Positions 1 to 10,684 of a stretch of DNA of 64,000 nucleotides are shown in pieces. A model generated the notes under the pieces. It made no database searches. It saw nothing but the letters and a program-made list of their open reading frames with translations, and was not told the DNA's origin. Where the stretch lies: positions 248,001 to 312,000 of the forward strand of contig JASPKZ010004202.1 of NCBI GenBank assembly GCA_030220185.1. The letters run 5' to 3'. The translations under genes were made by a program, and so were the position numbers. Within the stretch, counting starts at the first letter, position 1. Every line of letters starts with the position of its first letter. The stretch comes from Diploptera punctata (taxonomy: Eukaryota; Arthropoda; Insecta; Blattodea; Blaberidae).

Positions 1-655
1 CCTATGGAAAACCATGTAGTTTCTTGTTTGTGTAGTCTTCTCCATTCACCTGTCTGTTCATCTCTCTTTGGTCCAAAAATTTTCCAAGTACTTTATTCTT
101 AAATACTTGTAATCTCCTTTCCTCCCTTGAAAGTAAGAGTCCATGTTTTCGCACTCCCATATAATCAGGAACTGGTAGAAGAATAGTTTTCTATAGTTTT
201 TTTTCAGTTTAACCTGTTTTGAAAGGATTTGGGACATCAAGAGTGTCTGCAATGCATAATAGCCACAACGCATTTCCAGAATTGAGCCTATGTTTAATTT
301 CCCTCTTTGTGCATCTCATTCCGATTTGTGATTATTGGTTCCTAGGTATTTGAATTCAAGCCACCCCTCCTCAAAATTGGTCCCTCATTTGTCAATTAGC
401 TGTACATTTCCATTATTTAATGAATTTCTACGTGTGTCCATATATTTAGTTTGTGATATTTAACTTCCAGTCCTAATTTCTTAAGTGTGTTACTACTGCA
501 ATAGTGTGGCGTGTTGTTCTTTACTATCTCCTCGCTATCGGCCAACAATACTACATCATCAGCATAAACTAACAGCTTATTAATGCCATTGAGTTGTAGG
601 CTTTCCTCTACAAGTAACCATTGCACTGTAAAATCTTAAATAGAGTTTAGGTTCT
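1..655 (-). mobile_element. LINE-A fragment with RT catalytic motif, decayed
   Basis: This is a 5'-truncated copy of the commonest non-LTR retrotransposon in the window, read on the minus strand. Near 420-600 it encodes INKLLVYADDVVLLADSEE, which contains the YADD box of reverse transcriptase. Lower coordinates encode pieces of the downstream RT/connector region (LLMSQ, LSKQVKLK, ERK-type segments) broken by frameshifts and stops. The copy runs off the left edge of the window. Similar copies at 4880, 50105 and 54815 confirm the family. It is not functional. The clade is uncertain; RTE- or CR1-like is my guess. Confidence 0.75.
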
Positions 656-1079
656 GAGACCGATCTTTCACAGGTAGCGTCTGAATTTACGAAATGAAGA
701 TGGCTAAAACGTATGTATCATTCTCATTAAACGAACAGTGAAAGTGATTGAAGATAAATCTCCAAATTTCCGGACCGATGCTCCGATCGTCGATTTCAAT
801 ACATCTTCAAGTTGGCTGCGGACTGTTTTAAAAACAACACAATGTAGTGTGAAAATAAACTGATATAAATAAATAATGGGATGCTATAAGAGATACTATT
901 AAATTGTCAGCATCAGAAAGCATTGGTTGTTTAAAAAAGAGGCAAAACAAGAAATGGTTTGATGAGGAATGTGCCGACATTGTAAACAAAAGAAAGCTAG
1001 CAAAATGAAATGGTTACACGGCCAAATGAGGTAAATTTAGAGCAATTGGGTAGTATTAGACGGGAAACCACCAAGTTAC
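656..1079. other. no gene seen
   Basis: I see AT-rich intergenic sequence without a convincing ORF, splice structure or recognisable repeat. Confidence 0.4.
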
Positions 1080-1265
1080 TAAAACGCCCAGTTGGTAGAC
1101 CAAGAATGAGGTGGGAGAATAACATTAACTATGATTTGAGGAAGTAGATTATACAGGGAATGATTGGAAAGCATTAGCTCAGGATAGGGATGTATGGAGA
1201 GCTTATGTCCGCGCGGCCATGAACCTACGGGTTCGATAGTGCCAGTGAGTAAGTAAGTAAGTAAG
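1080..1265 (+). mobile_element. LINE-A 3' end with AAGT tail
   Basis: This encodes the C-terminal LINE-A residues (RPVGRPRMRWENN, then a frame break, then YTGNDWKALAQDRDVWRAY), followed by the family 3' end GTTCGATAGTGCCAGTGAG and a short (TAAG)n tail. It is a severely 5'-truncated insertion, as expected from target-primed reverse transcription. Confidence 0.75.
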
Positions 1266-1609
1266 TGTAGTGTGAAATGAAATTTGCAGGGAAACAAAGG
1301 ATGTGGACGAAAATGAAACTGCATACTTTAACTTCAGGATACGCGCCTAAGAGAAGATTTTAACACTGAAGGATCGGGACTGTTTTTTCGCGCGTTACCG
1401 CCAAAGTCTCTCTATGTACAAACTATACTTCGCTTTTCAAACGCAGCGGAATTACAATTAATTCAATGTACATAAAAAAGACATATACGGTACTCTATAA
1501 TCTAAGATTTTTTAATACATTTCAGTTTTTTATAATGCGGAATTTTGTCTAATGTGGAAAACAATTGGTCCCATGCGATTCCTCTTTGAGCAAGTTTTAG
1601 ATTCGATTA

Positions 1610-2440
1610 GATTTATTTAGCCTGGTGGAGTTAAGACCATGTGGCCTTCTCTTCCACTCACCAGGACAAACATATATTACATCAGAATATAACAATCACA
1701 ATTAACTCTAATATTAAATACTAAGTAAAAATTTGATCAAAAGATAATATCTATTATATTACGATCTATAATGCAACTAGTTAATGTTAGTTAAAATTAA
1801 GACTAAAACTAATAATAAAATGTATACAAGCAAGACATATTAAATTGTCCCTGTCTAATGTATATAAAAAACAGGAAAATAATGAGATATAGAAAACTAA
1901 TTTTACGATTATACAATATTTAAAACAAAACAAATAAAAATATTTGTTATTCTTAATATTATTTACATAAATAATTAAATATAATAATATTACTAAAAGA
2001 ATACTATCAGTGAGGTGTATAAGTTAGTTTGTTACTAAATAATTCTTTAGTTTGTTTTTGAAGGATGTTATAGTTTGACAGTCTCTGACATAGGGCGGAA
2101 GGGAATTCCATGTTTTGGTAAGTGAGACCGTAAAAGATAATGAATAATATACAGTGTGATGAGGAGGGATATAAAGGACAATGTGCTAATGGGATCGAGT
2201 GTCAAGATTATGTGTGTCGGATAGTCTGATGAAGCGGCGTGATAAATAATTAGGCGATGTTGTGTGAAGTATTTTATACAGAAGGGATAAGGAATGGATA
2301 GTTCTACGATCTCTTAGACGAAGCCACCATAATTGTTTAACGTTTCTGAGAGAAGTTGGAACGGCGAGAGTGCCTGTAACAGCATACATTTCCAGAACTG
2401 AGCCTACGTTTAATTTCTCTTTGCACGCCTTTTTTTTGTC
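1610..2440 (-). mobile_element. LINE 3' end, second family (jockey-like)
   Basis: Minus-strand reading gives LLYKILHTTSPNYLSRRF and RLSDTHNLDTRSH, then after frame breaks a WNSLPPYVRDCQ segment. This is the usual C-terminal end of jockey/CR1-type reverse transcriptase ORFs, after the RT core. The region 1700-2030 downstream is very AT-rich and could be the element's 3' UTR. A related, more decayed copy lies at 9040-9340. It is not intact. Confidence 0.6.
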
Positions 2441-2619
2441 AAATACTAATAAATACACATTCTAATTATTCAACTTATCTTCTGTGGCACCATGTACATC
2501 ATGTATAATCGTCAACTTTCACAATTTTCCTAATTCCAACGATTGTGCCTACAACTTTTTCTAATCTGGACGTTCACGATGAGGAATCAATAGTATGACA
2601 TTAATAACACGTGTCAACA

Positions 2620-3118
2620 TGATTTTTGTCTCATGAGCACCAATAGTTGTACTTAATGCAGTTTTTATCGTATTTTCAAATATGTATTCGGATTATCTCC
2701 TTCGTCCACAGTTTTTTTTATTTCAATTTCAATTAATGGATTTAAATAATTATTTTTTAATAAACCTTTTTCGTCCATTTGTCCATTGTAAAATAAAACG
2801 GGGAACATTTTGATCTGGAGATTTCAGCTATGGAAAAGAGATATCAAGGCAAATGGAATCCTAATATGCTGGCCGATTATTGTTGGACCATCAAGAGGGA
2901 TGCTCCACAGGCGAAATATAGCAGAAAATTGTCATTTCTTACTTTCTAGGTGAGTCCGAATGTACGAATATTGTGTAGTTACGAATGTAGAAAATATTAA
3001 AGTGTTTGAAATTATAAATTCCTGTCTCTCGGAAACCTTGCGTGATGGAGAAAAACAGATATTTGAATTCAGGAGAAAAAATACTATCAGAATCACATAT
3101 TTTTTTTTTTCTAAGACA
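2620..3118 (+). repeat. dispersed repeat with 39-codon coding remnant
   Basis: The same sequence recurs in inverse orientation at about 26625-27130, so this is a dispersed element. At 2830-2949 it encodes a short ORF containing KWNPNMLADYCW and KRDAPQAKYSRK, which looks like the C-terminal end of a transposon protein. I cannot name the family. The stop is immediately followed by GTGAGT, so the ORF end overlaps an AG|GTGAGT donor-like site, and the second copy keeps this site. Confidence 0.5.
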
Positions 3119-3580
3119 AAAAAAAATAATTTTAAAAAACTAAAAGAACACGCTTTATTAGAAAACTAAAAAATGAAAAATAATTATAATTTCCAATACG
3201 CTTGGGATAAAATAAAGTGGTCAACAAAAGAATCATCTCCAACACATATAGAATAAAATTAGAGTTATCAACAAAAAGAAAATAATTTTACCATCAAAAG
3301 CGTGGGGTGCTCTATACCAATTAATATATTTGATAATAAACAGATATTGGTAAAAGTAAGCTCTCTAAGAAGAAAATGTAAAAATCACCCCACGCTTTTG
3401 ATGGTAAAATTATTTTCTTTTTGTTGATAACTCTAATTTTATTCTATATGTGTTGGAGATGATTTTTTTGTTGACTACTTTATTTTATCCCAAGCGTGTT
3501 GGAAATTATAATTATTTTTCATTTTTTAGTTTTCTAATAAAGCGTGTTCTTTTAGTTTTTTAAAACTATTATTTTTTTTT
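3119..3580. repeat. foldback element, ~190-bp arms
   Basis: Left arm 3119-3309 and right arm 3386-3580 are near-perfect reverse complements around a loop of about 75 bp. Differences are a few single bases and a small indel near the outer end. There is no coding capacity. It could be a nonautonomous foldback/MITE-type transposon. A transcript would form a long hairpin. Confidence 0.8.
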
Positions 3581-3685
3581 ATTTTTTAGTTTTAATATTT
3601 TACAGAATAAGATAAAAATGTAAATATCTTTAAATTCGATACTATTGTAGTATGAGCTAAAAGTAATAGGCCTACTCCTCTATTA

Positions 3686-3790
3686 AAAAAACCCTCCCAG
3701 CCGGATTTGAACCAGCGACGTATGGATTACTGAAATTATATAGGCCTACCACTAAGAGTTCACTGCACTACCAACTGAGCTCTTACAACG
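3686..3790 (-). repeat. tRNA-like SINE head or tRNA pseudogene
   Basis: Read on the minus strand the segment has a D-arm-like GAGCTCAGTTGGTAGTGCAG and a B-box-like GGTTCAAATCC. An extra 20-30 bp separates the putative anticodon loop (CTCTTAG, Lys-like) from the T arm. The extra bases and unpaired acceptor ends rule out a normal tRNA gene. It is best read as a tRNA-derived repeat. Confidence 0.45.
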
Positions 3791-3845
3791 ATTGGCTAAA
3801 AACTCGACAAGTCCGCAACCTATTATACCAGTTTTCATTTTTTTT

Positions 3846-4330
3846 TTTGATTTTCGGATGATTCTGGCCAGGATTTTAGAAATAAAATATGAAATTATTG
3901 CATTGTCACGGGTCCTCTACACGTATACAAAGTTTCAAGTCGATCCAATGTTTCTAAGTGGGTGAAAATCGCGTTGAAAGATTCCGTTACATTGATACAA
4001 AAAACACGTTTTTTGATTTTCTGATGATTATGGCCAGGATTTTAGAAAAAAATGTGAAATTATTGTATTGTCACGGGTCCTCTACACGTATACAAAGTTT
4101 CAAGTCGATCCAATGTTTCTAAGTGGGTGAAAATCGCGTTGAAAGATTCCGTTACATTGATACAAAAAACACGTTTTTTGATTTTCTCTGATGATTATGG
4201 CCAGGATTTTAGAAAAAAATGTGAAATTATTGTATTGCCACGGGTCCTCTACAAGTATACAAAGTTTCAAGTCGATCCGATGATTTTAAGTGGGTGAAAA
4301 TCGCGTTGAAAGATTCCGTTACATAGATAG
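3846..4330 (+). repeat. three tandem ~166-bp repeats
   Basis: Three consecutive units begin at about 3846, 4013 and 4178. Each carries TTTGATTTTC, GATGAT, GGCCAGGATTTTAGAAA, CACGGGTCCTCTACA and CAAGTCGATCC in the same order. Units 1 and 2 are nearly identical apart from single bases. Unit 3 ends in a short (ATAG)n run. No coding potential was seen. Confidence 0.8.
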
Positions 4331-4879
4331 ATAGATAGATACAGGTCAAGCTAATATAAAGCGTGTAAAAAAGTTTATTTTTTGTTGCTCAGTGTAATTA
4401 CAACAGATAGTGATTTTTATCCTAGAAACAAAACAGAGTCTACACAAAGAAAATGACGTAAAGAAGAACTGACGTCACCTTGTTATGAATCTTCTTCTGT
4501 CTTATGATAAACAGGCCATGATCCTAGTTAAAAGAATAAAAAAAGACACTAGTATAGCAATATAATTAATGAGAAGGGTATCCTAGAAATTGTTCATTCT
4601 GATAGGAAGCTTAATTAGAAAATAAAATGAGAAAAATAGTTGTCTTCATCCCGAGGATTACAGAAACGAAGGAAAGAGATTAACGATTCCAGTGATGCGG
4701 TCGGAAAGCAGCAGGAACTGCGCATTTGCTAAATCAAGAAAATGCAAATAAAACAAACGGATTTTCTAGACTTCATAAAATAATAATCACCATCATACAA
4801 CCCAGGTCGAGTCATGGCCTCCCTATGCATTCTCCTTCAGTCCTCTCTGTTCCTGGCGACTGTCCACTAATTTCAAATG
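4331..4879. other. no gene seen
   Basis: There is no supported gene here. A plus-strand frame opens at 4726 and runs into LINE-A, but the part before about 4880 does not match the LINE protein and has no other support. Confidence 0.4.
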
Positions 4880-5475
4880 TTAAGTATTTGGAGAAAGAAA
4901 TTAAACATAGGCTCAATTCTGGAAATGCGTGCTATTATGCATTGCATAGACTTTTGATGTCCCAACTCCTTTCAAAAAACGTTAAACTGAAAATATATAA
5001 AACTATTATTCTACCAGTTATATTATATGGGTGCGAAACATGGACTCTTAATTTAAGGGAGGAAAGGAGATTACAAGTATTTGAGAATAAAGTTCTTAGA
5101 AAAATTTTTGGACCAAAGAGAGATGAAGAGACAGGTGACTGGAGAAGACTACATAACAATGAACTACATGGTCTTTATAGGAAGCCAGATATAATAAGAA
5201 CGGTTATGTCTCGTAGATTGCGATGGGCAGGACATGTTGCGCGTATGGGGAATGAAAGACTTGCATGGAAGCTTCTTGTAGGAAAGCCAGAGGGAAAACG
5301 CCCAGTTGGTAGACCAAGAATGAGGTGGGAGAACAACATTAACCATGATTTGAGGGAAGTAGATTATACAGGGAATGATTGGAAAGCATTAGCTCTGGAT
5401 AGGGATGTATGGAGAGCTTATGTCCGCGCGGTCATGATAGTTCGATAGTGCCAGTGAGTGAGTAAGTAAGTAAGC
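4880..5475 (+). mobile_element. LINE-A 3' part, longest open copy
   Basis: One uninterrupted frame to the stop at 5446-5448 encodes the RT-distal part of LINE-A. In order it reads KHRLNSGNACYYAL, MSQLLSKNVKLKIYKT, GCETWTLNLREERRLQVFEN, RRLRWAGHVARMGNER, KLLVGKPEGKRPVGRPRMRW and the C-terminal YTGNDWKALALDRDVWRAY. The 3' end is GTGCCAGTGAG plus a (TAAG)n tail. It is 5'-truncated (no RT palm) but has no frame breaks over about 190 codons, so it is a comparatively young insertion. Confidence 0.85.
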
Positions 5476-5477
5476 AA

Positions 5478-6270
5478 GTATTTGGAGGTCTTTTGAAACT
5501 CCATCCATCCACCTAGCTTTAGGTCTTCCACCGTTTCTTCTTCCATCTGGATGGTCCATCATTATTTTTTTTAACCGTTTCACTATTATCCATTCATAAA
5601 ATAATATAATAATACCAGTAGCAATAATAATCATTTATTTATACACAGATTTTTAGTGTTTACACATTTTTGTGCCTAAAGTTTTATTTTCCCTCTCCAC
5701 TCGTCTCTATGCATCCACTCCATGTCCTCCAGTCCTCTTGTTCTCATTTCAGTTCGTATTTCTTGCATCCACGAATTTAGAGGTCTGCCTTTCCTTCTTC
5801 TTCCAGGTGGACACCATTCCAATGTTTTCCTGGGTAATCTTTCTTCTTGCATTCGTCGTACGTGCCCAAACCAATTTAACTGCTTTATACCTTATATAAC
5901 TAATATTCAATATATAATATTCATTTTTCTAATTTTAAACATCTTGCTGCTCTCCTCAAGAAATCCATTTTCATCGACATAAGTTTTTGTTGAATTTCCA
6001 AACTTCAGCTCCATACGTGACAGTACTTCTCACTATTGAATTATACATCTGCAATTTGTTTTTCCTGGTTATCTGTCCGTTCCACAAGACTCCATTCATC
6101 ATTGCTGTTATTGCTCTACCTTTATTTATTCTGTTCTTAATATTACTTTCTTGTTTATCCTCTTTATCTACTTTTACTCCCAGATACTCAAATTCTTCAC
6201 ATGCTCTAATATACACCTTTTGATCTTCTAATATCAAATCTTCGGTTTCTGCTCGACATGCCATATAAAA
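5478..6270 (-). mobile_element. LINE fragments, third family
   Basis: The minus strand at 5478-5600 encodes DGRRNGGRPKARWMDGVSKD, a LINE C-terminal basic motif. At 5971-6264 it encodes EEFEYLGVKVDKED and VRSTVTYGAEVWKFN, the RT-distal region seen in many insect LINEs. Between them are decayed pieces of the same kind. The order suggests overlapping truncated insertions. Confidence 0.6.
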
Positions 6271-6461
6271 TGTTTTTTTCTAAATTTATTTTCAAACCCC
6301 AGTTATCGTATTCGTCCAATGGCGGCGGCGACGATGATGATGATAATGATAACAAAAATAATATCAATAGCAATAACTACAACAACAATAACTACAATAA
6401 TAATAATAATAATAATAATAAAACAATATAATAATAATAATGATAATATCCATCCATAGTA
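6208..6461. repeat. duplicated LINE edge plus GAT/AAT microsatellite, copy 1
   Basis: The 6208-6420 segment reappears almost unchanged at about 6803-7035: a LINE edge, CAATGGCGGCGGCG, then GATGATGATAATGATAAC and an AAT run. The two copies flank the SINE at 6462-6800. Copy 2 has three extra bp blocks in the GGC run and a longer AAT tail. Confidence 0.7.
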
Positions 6462-6800
6462 ATTCTGCCCGAAGGCAGGTCCTTCACTGCAATCATACAC
6501 TTTCATGCTATGCTTGCAGCTTTACTAGGGAATTGTGTATGTGTGGTAGCTTCCCGTTGCTTTCCACACCGGTGAACGATGATGGTGATGATGATAATGG
6601 TAAGGATGATAATGATAAGGACGATGGCCATATGATTTCGGGGACCGTTTGGGCCTTAAAGTTTTCCTGACATTTGTCTTACAGGTGAGGAAAAACCCCG
6701 ATAAAAACCTCACCCAGAAAAACTGCCCCGACCGGGGATTAAACCCGGGCCCGCTGCGTGACAAGGCAGCACGCTACCTCGAGACCACATCGGTGGACAT
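6462..6800 (-). mobile_element. SINE S1, near full length
   Basis: On the minus strand the head carries tRNA-like promoter boxes: TGGTCTCGAGGTAGCGTGCT as an A-box region and GGGTTTAATCCCCGG as a degenerate B box. The body continues through CTCACCTGTAAGACAAATGT and AAGGCCCAAACGGTCCCCG, a GAT-rich block, and a tail ending AGGGCAGAATT. The copy at 19791-20092 has the same ends. Pol III transcription and LINE-dependent retroposition are inferred from the structure. Confidence 0.75.
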
Positions 6801-6802
6801 CC

Positions 6803-7011
6803 TCTAATATACACCTTTTGATCTTCTAATATTAAAACTTCGGTTTCTGCTCCACATACCATATAAAATTTTCATTTTTTGTAAATTTATTTTCAAACCC
6901 CAGTTATCGTATTCGTCCAATGGCGGCGGCGGCGGCGACGATGATGATGATAATGATAACAAAAATAATAAAAATAATATCAATAGCAATAACTACAACA
7001 ATAACAATATA

Positions 7012-7057
<46 letters not shown>

Positions 7058-7060
7058 TCC
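6803..7060. repeat. duplicated LINE edge plus microsatellite, copy 2
   Basis: This is the second copy of 6208-6440. It ends in a (TAA)n run at about 7014-7056. Confidence 0.7.
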
Positions 7061-7107
7061 TTTCCATTCCATTTCAGAAGTTACCTCTCACTTTACAGGC
7101 ACTTTTA

Positions 7108-7200
7108 TTGATTTGAGGGAAGTGTATTGTACAGGGAATGATTGGAAAACATTAGCTCAGGATAGGGACGTATGGACAGCTTATTTCTGCGAGGCCATGG
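7108..7200 (+). mobile_element. LINE-A C-terminal scrap
   Basis: This encodes DLREVYCTGNDWKTLAQDRD and DVWTAYF, the LINE-A C-terminus, then runs into a SINE. Confidence 0.65.
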
Positions 7201-7204
7201 ACCG

Positions 7205-7560
7205 ACACTTAGAGACACGACATGTCGGGAGAGGGATTTTAAACTGTGGATCACATACATACTTTTTTGACGTCACAAGAACGTGCAGGACCTCCCCGAA
7301 TAAGTCGGGCCCTCCTCCGAGACGTCACAACAATAATACGAAACAATATTCGAACAATCGCACCAAACATGGCAAATATAATAATGATGATTACGATGGT
7401 CGTATGATATTCGGGGACAGTTTGGGCTTTAAAATCCCCTAACATTTGGCCTAAAGATGAGAAAAAGAAACACCGCCCAGAAAACTCGTCCCGGCCGAGA
7501 ATCAAACTTGAGCCCGCTGCATTACAAGGCAGCGATGCTCCTCCGAGACCATTGTGATGG
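7205..7560 (-). mobile_element. SINE S1, diverged
   Basis: The reverse complement holds the S1 order: a tRNA-like head near 7555, GAGTTTTCTGGGCGG-type spacer, the AAGCCCAAACTG block, and the distal part seen also at 13760-13935 and 55687-55935. Many substitutions indicate an older copy. Confidence 0.55.
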
Positions 7561-7564
7561 GCAA

Positions 7565-7572
7565 ATAATAAC

Positions 7573-7615
<43 letters not shown>
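7565..7615 (+). repeat. (AAT)n microsatellite
   Basis: Uninterrupted TAA/AAT trinucleotide run between two SINEs. Confidence 0.9.
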
Positions 7616-7619
7616 TACT

Positions 7620-7923
7620 CCTGGCGCGACAGGCCTACAAGGCCCTTAGCCTATCATCCGGCTGCTGGCCTCACATCCGCAGAGGTAGATGATAATCAGC
7701 CAGTGTAGGGGTGACATGTGGTCAGCATGTCGAGTCCCCCAGCCGTTATAGCTGGTTCCTCAACCTGGAGCCGCTACTTATTGTAGCTACCCAAATGCAT
7801 CGCGATGCTGGGTAGGCACCGGTCCCATACTGGCCGAAATACCATGAGAAAATTTCTTCCCCCATGGAGACTCGAACCAGCGCCAAGGCTTCCTGCCTTA
7901 ACCACTCGGCTACGGCGCGGGAC
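7620..7923 (-). mobile_element. SINE S2 (tRNA-derived)
   Basis: Read on the minus strand, the head is GCGCCGTAGCCGAGTGGTTA with a B box GCTGGTTCGAGTCTCC, like a tRNA with a GTAGCCGAGTGG D arm. The body contains GTATGGGACCGGTGCCTACC and GGGGGACTCGACATGC and ends in AAGGGCCTTGTAGGCCTGTC. A second good copy is at 40815-41118, a diverged one at 55940-56255, and one is cut by the right edge of the window. Confidence 0.8.
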
Positions 7924-7959
<36 letters not shown>

Positions 7960-7960
7960 C
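7924..7960 (+). repeat. (AAT)n microsatellite at SINE S2 boundary
   Basis: AAT run directly against the tRNA-like end of S2. Confidence 0.85.
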
Positions 7961-7961
7961 A

Positions 7962-8122
7962 GGCACTATCGAATCCATTCGTTCGTAGCCGCGCGATCAT
8001 AAGCTCTCCATACATCCCTATCCTGAGTTGTTCTCAAATCGTCCCCTGTATAACTTACTTCCCTCAAATATGGTATATGGAGAACTTATGTCAGCGCGGC
8101 CATGGATCTATAGTGTCAGTGA
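7962..8122. mobile_element. two LINE-A 3' ends head to head
   Basis: 7962-8068 is the LINE-A 3' end on the minus strand (CAGGCACTATCGAATCC to CTTCCCTCAAAT). 8071-8122 is the same LINE-A tail on the plus strand (GGAGAACTTATGTCAGCGCG to AGTGTCAGTGAG). Together they form a small inverted pair. Confidence 0.65.
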
Positions 8123-8129
8123 GTTATTA

Positions 8130-8625
8130 ATCAGGTGGACTCCTGCCATAGTATCACCATTCATTCTAATGTTTTACGTTAAATTAGTTATAACGCGGAA
8201 CTTTCTTAGTAACGCTATGCACACACCTGCAGGGGAGAAGGGAGGGCACTCGAGTGTTGTTATGTTTCAATGTCATTCAGTGGAACGAAGTTGTAAACAA
8301 AAAAATACTTAGTTTTGACCTTTGACTGTAACAAGCATTTGTTTATAACTCATCATGTTAAATCTAAATAAATGTATCAACCAACATACAAAATGTCTAA
8401 AATGACAAAAAGTGGGGGGGGGCTTTAAAAAATATACTAATTTTAATAGCAGTGTAAATTTCAAGTACATACAACATTCTATACGATAATAATAATAATA
8501 ATAATAATAGTAATAATAATAATAATAATAAGTTAATAATAAAATTAAAATAAAACTGTAAGTTTTATTTTTATTTAATTAATAGATATGGATTTTCATC
8601 AAGTAAACACCAACTCAATTCATTA
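8130..8625. repeat. dispersed repeat, partly shared with 56470-56620
   Basis: 8540-8625 (AATAAAACTGTAAGTTTTAT, ATCAAGTAAACACCAACTCA) is the reverse complement of part of 56470-56620, so at least this end belongs to a dispersed element. It contains an (AAT)n run at about 8488-8532 and a G10 homopolymer near 8412. No ORF. Confidence 0.45.
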
Positions 8626-8627
<2 letters not shown>

Positions 8628-8671
<44 letters not shown>

Positions 8672-8974
8672 GTGGAATGCAGGCTTTCACGGCCGGTAAT
8701 CATGGTAATAAAAGATTCCGGGCTATGTGGCCGTGGTCTATAACTGGCGTTTCTTCCAGACGTTTCTTCCTCAACTGCGGAGGGCAAATTCAGTGGCAAG
8801 CGCTTCCAGCTGTTGTTTCCCTGTCGTAGACTGACATTCGCAGTCGAGTCTACGACAGGGAAACAACAGCTGGAAGCGCTCGCCACTGAAGATGCCCTCC
8901 GCAGTTGAGGGAGAAACGTCTGGAAGAAACGCCAGTTATAGACCACGGCCACATAGCCCGGAATCTTTTATTAC

Positions 8975-9021
<47 letters not shown>

Positions 9022-9022
9022 G
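8628..9022. repeat. foldback element inside an (AAT)n array
   Basis: Arms 8704-8831 and 8847-8975 are near-perfect reverse complements of about 128 bp around a 15-bp loop. AAT runs flank both sides (8628-8671 and 8985-9020). The left edge also carries GCAGGCTTTCACGGCCGGTA. Related motifs (GGCCGTGG, CCCGGAA, CTTTCACGACCGG) recur at 19258-19410 and 60650-60750, linking it to the Penelope-like ends there. Confidence 0.8.
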
Positions 9023-9039
9023 GTAGTAATGTAATAAAT

Positions 9040-9340
9040 TAAACAACAATTAATACATGAACTTTACACGTTAAGGTAATGATTAGAACAAATATAAATG
9101 TGGATTTCTTTCAAAAGATGCCAATGTCCGGCAGCCCCTTATTTCTTGTGGTAGGGAATTCCAGTTGCAAGAAGTGAAGATAGTATATGAAATGGAGTGA
9201 TGTGATGTCCCATGTTGCGGTATATTAAGCAAGAGACTATGTTGTGATCGTGTATTTAATTATGGTTTGAGGATAGATATTGGAAACGAGATGATAAATA
9301 ATTGGGAGTCGCGGTACGTAGAATCTTACTTAATAGAACT
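9040..9340 (-). mobile_element. decayed LINE 3' end (jockey-like)
   Basis: The minus strand holds a decayed version of the C-terminal LINE region at 1610-2440, including a WNS/LP-type block (CTGGAATTCCCTACCACAAG). No open frame remains. Confidence 0.4.
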
Positions 9341-9610
9341 AACTCGCTGGCTCTATCGAACCCGTAGGTTCATGGCCGCGCGGATTTACGCCCTCCACAC
9401 ATCCCTATCCTGAGCTAATGTATTCTAATCATCCCTGTATACTCTACTTCCCTCAAATCATGGATGTTATTCTCCACCTCATTCTTGGTCTACCAACTGG
9501 CTGTTTTCCCTCTGGTTCTCCTACAAGAAGCATCCATCCACTTCTTTCATCCCCCATACATGCCACATGTCCTGCCCATCGCATACGAGACATAACTGTT
9601 ATTATTATAA
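9341..9610 (-). mobile_element. LINE-A 3' end
   Basis: Starts with the family terminus (CGCTGGCTCTATCGAACCCG) and extends to the RRLRWAGHV region at about 9585. It carries several frame breaks. Confidence 0.75.
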
Positions 9611-9894
9611 TTACATAATAGAACTAAACAGTGTAACTTTCTTCCATCTTTGATATAGTGCCAAATAGTTTATGGAAAAATTTAGAAATTTGATCATCTC
9701 TTATATAATTAAAATGCCACCAGATCGTAAATCGTCGTCTGTATTGTCCACAGACAAAGTGAATGAAAGCAGTAGGTATTTCATACGTCATAAGTGTTCC
9801 TTTATTCTCAGGTAGTATGCCATTGTATCGCTTGCAATTCCCCGTGCTTTCATTCTCTTCGTCTGTGGGCTATAAAATTACAAATGTATGTAAT

Positions 9895-10050
9895 TGACCA
9901 AGAATGAAGTGGGAGAATAACATTAACCATGATTTGAGGAAAGATTGTACAGGGGATGAATAGAAAACATTAGCTCAGAATAGGGATGTATGGAGAGCTT
10001 ATGTCCGCGCGGCAATGAACCTACAGGTTCGATAATGCCATTGAGTTGGT
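9895..10050 (+). mobile_element. LINE-A 3' end
   Basis: RPRMKWENNINHDLR segment, frame breaks, then RDVWRAYVRAA and the terminus GTTCGATAATGCC. Confidence 0.7.
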
Positions 10051-10684
10051 TAATTAATTATAGGATATAAGTATTTTTCCGAATAAAACACAATCAACAA
10101 ATGATAAAGCAATTTTAGCAATGCCTACCACAAAAATGTTAGATTTTATAAGAAGTTTTGGTCTAATTTTACTCCATACAGGATGCGGCATAAGTCAGTT
10201 AACAACTGCATATGGTTGCAAGAAAAAAATCAGATTGGTTGAAACTGGGGTTTGAATACGGGACCTTCTGAACATAATCTCAAACACTACTGCTTGAGGC
10301 AATTTGCTAACTAGGGACACATCTTGTCCAGTATCATGTCTAAACGTCTTCAATTTACTTGTTTTTATTTGTTGTGTGTTTCCAGAGAGACCAAGGAATC
10401 TGAAACTCGATGTTATGTGATGAAAGACATTGGTAACAATGTTTCCAGTACGAAACCACTGAACCTGCAACATTTACGGGATTTGATTGAACAGGAATTG
10501 AAAACACTTTTGGTAACAATGGGAAATTGAGTGATAACATCTGCAAATCAATGTTAAAACGACGTCATAAATGCTTAAACAATAATGGAGGTCACTTCGA
10601 ACAGTTTCGGTAGTTGTTTTTTTATAGATATTGTAAGCTACAGAAAATACTATATTTGTATTTTCGGTTAATACATGTTTCAGA
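10051..10684. other. no gene assigned; two overlapping unsupported frames
   Basis: Open frames of about 90 and 130 codons exist on the minus strand at 10195-10473 and 10474-10869. Neither has a recognised motif, good codon bias or splice context, and the second overlaps a LINE at its end. I treat them as chance. Confidence 0.4.

Noticed and set aside
3686..3790. tRNA-Lys gene
   Set aside because: The anticodon-like CTCTTAG is followed by an extra insert and the ends do not pair.
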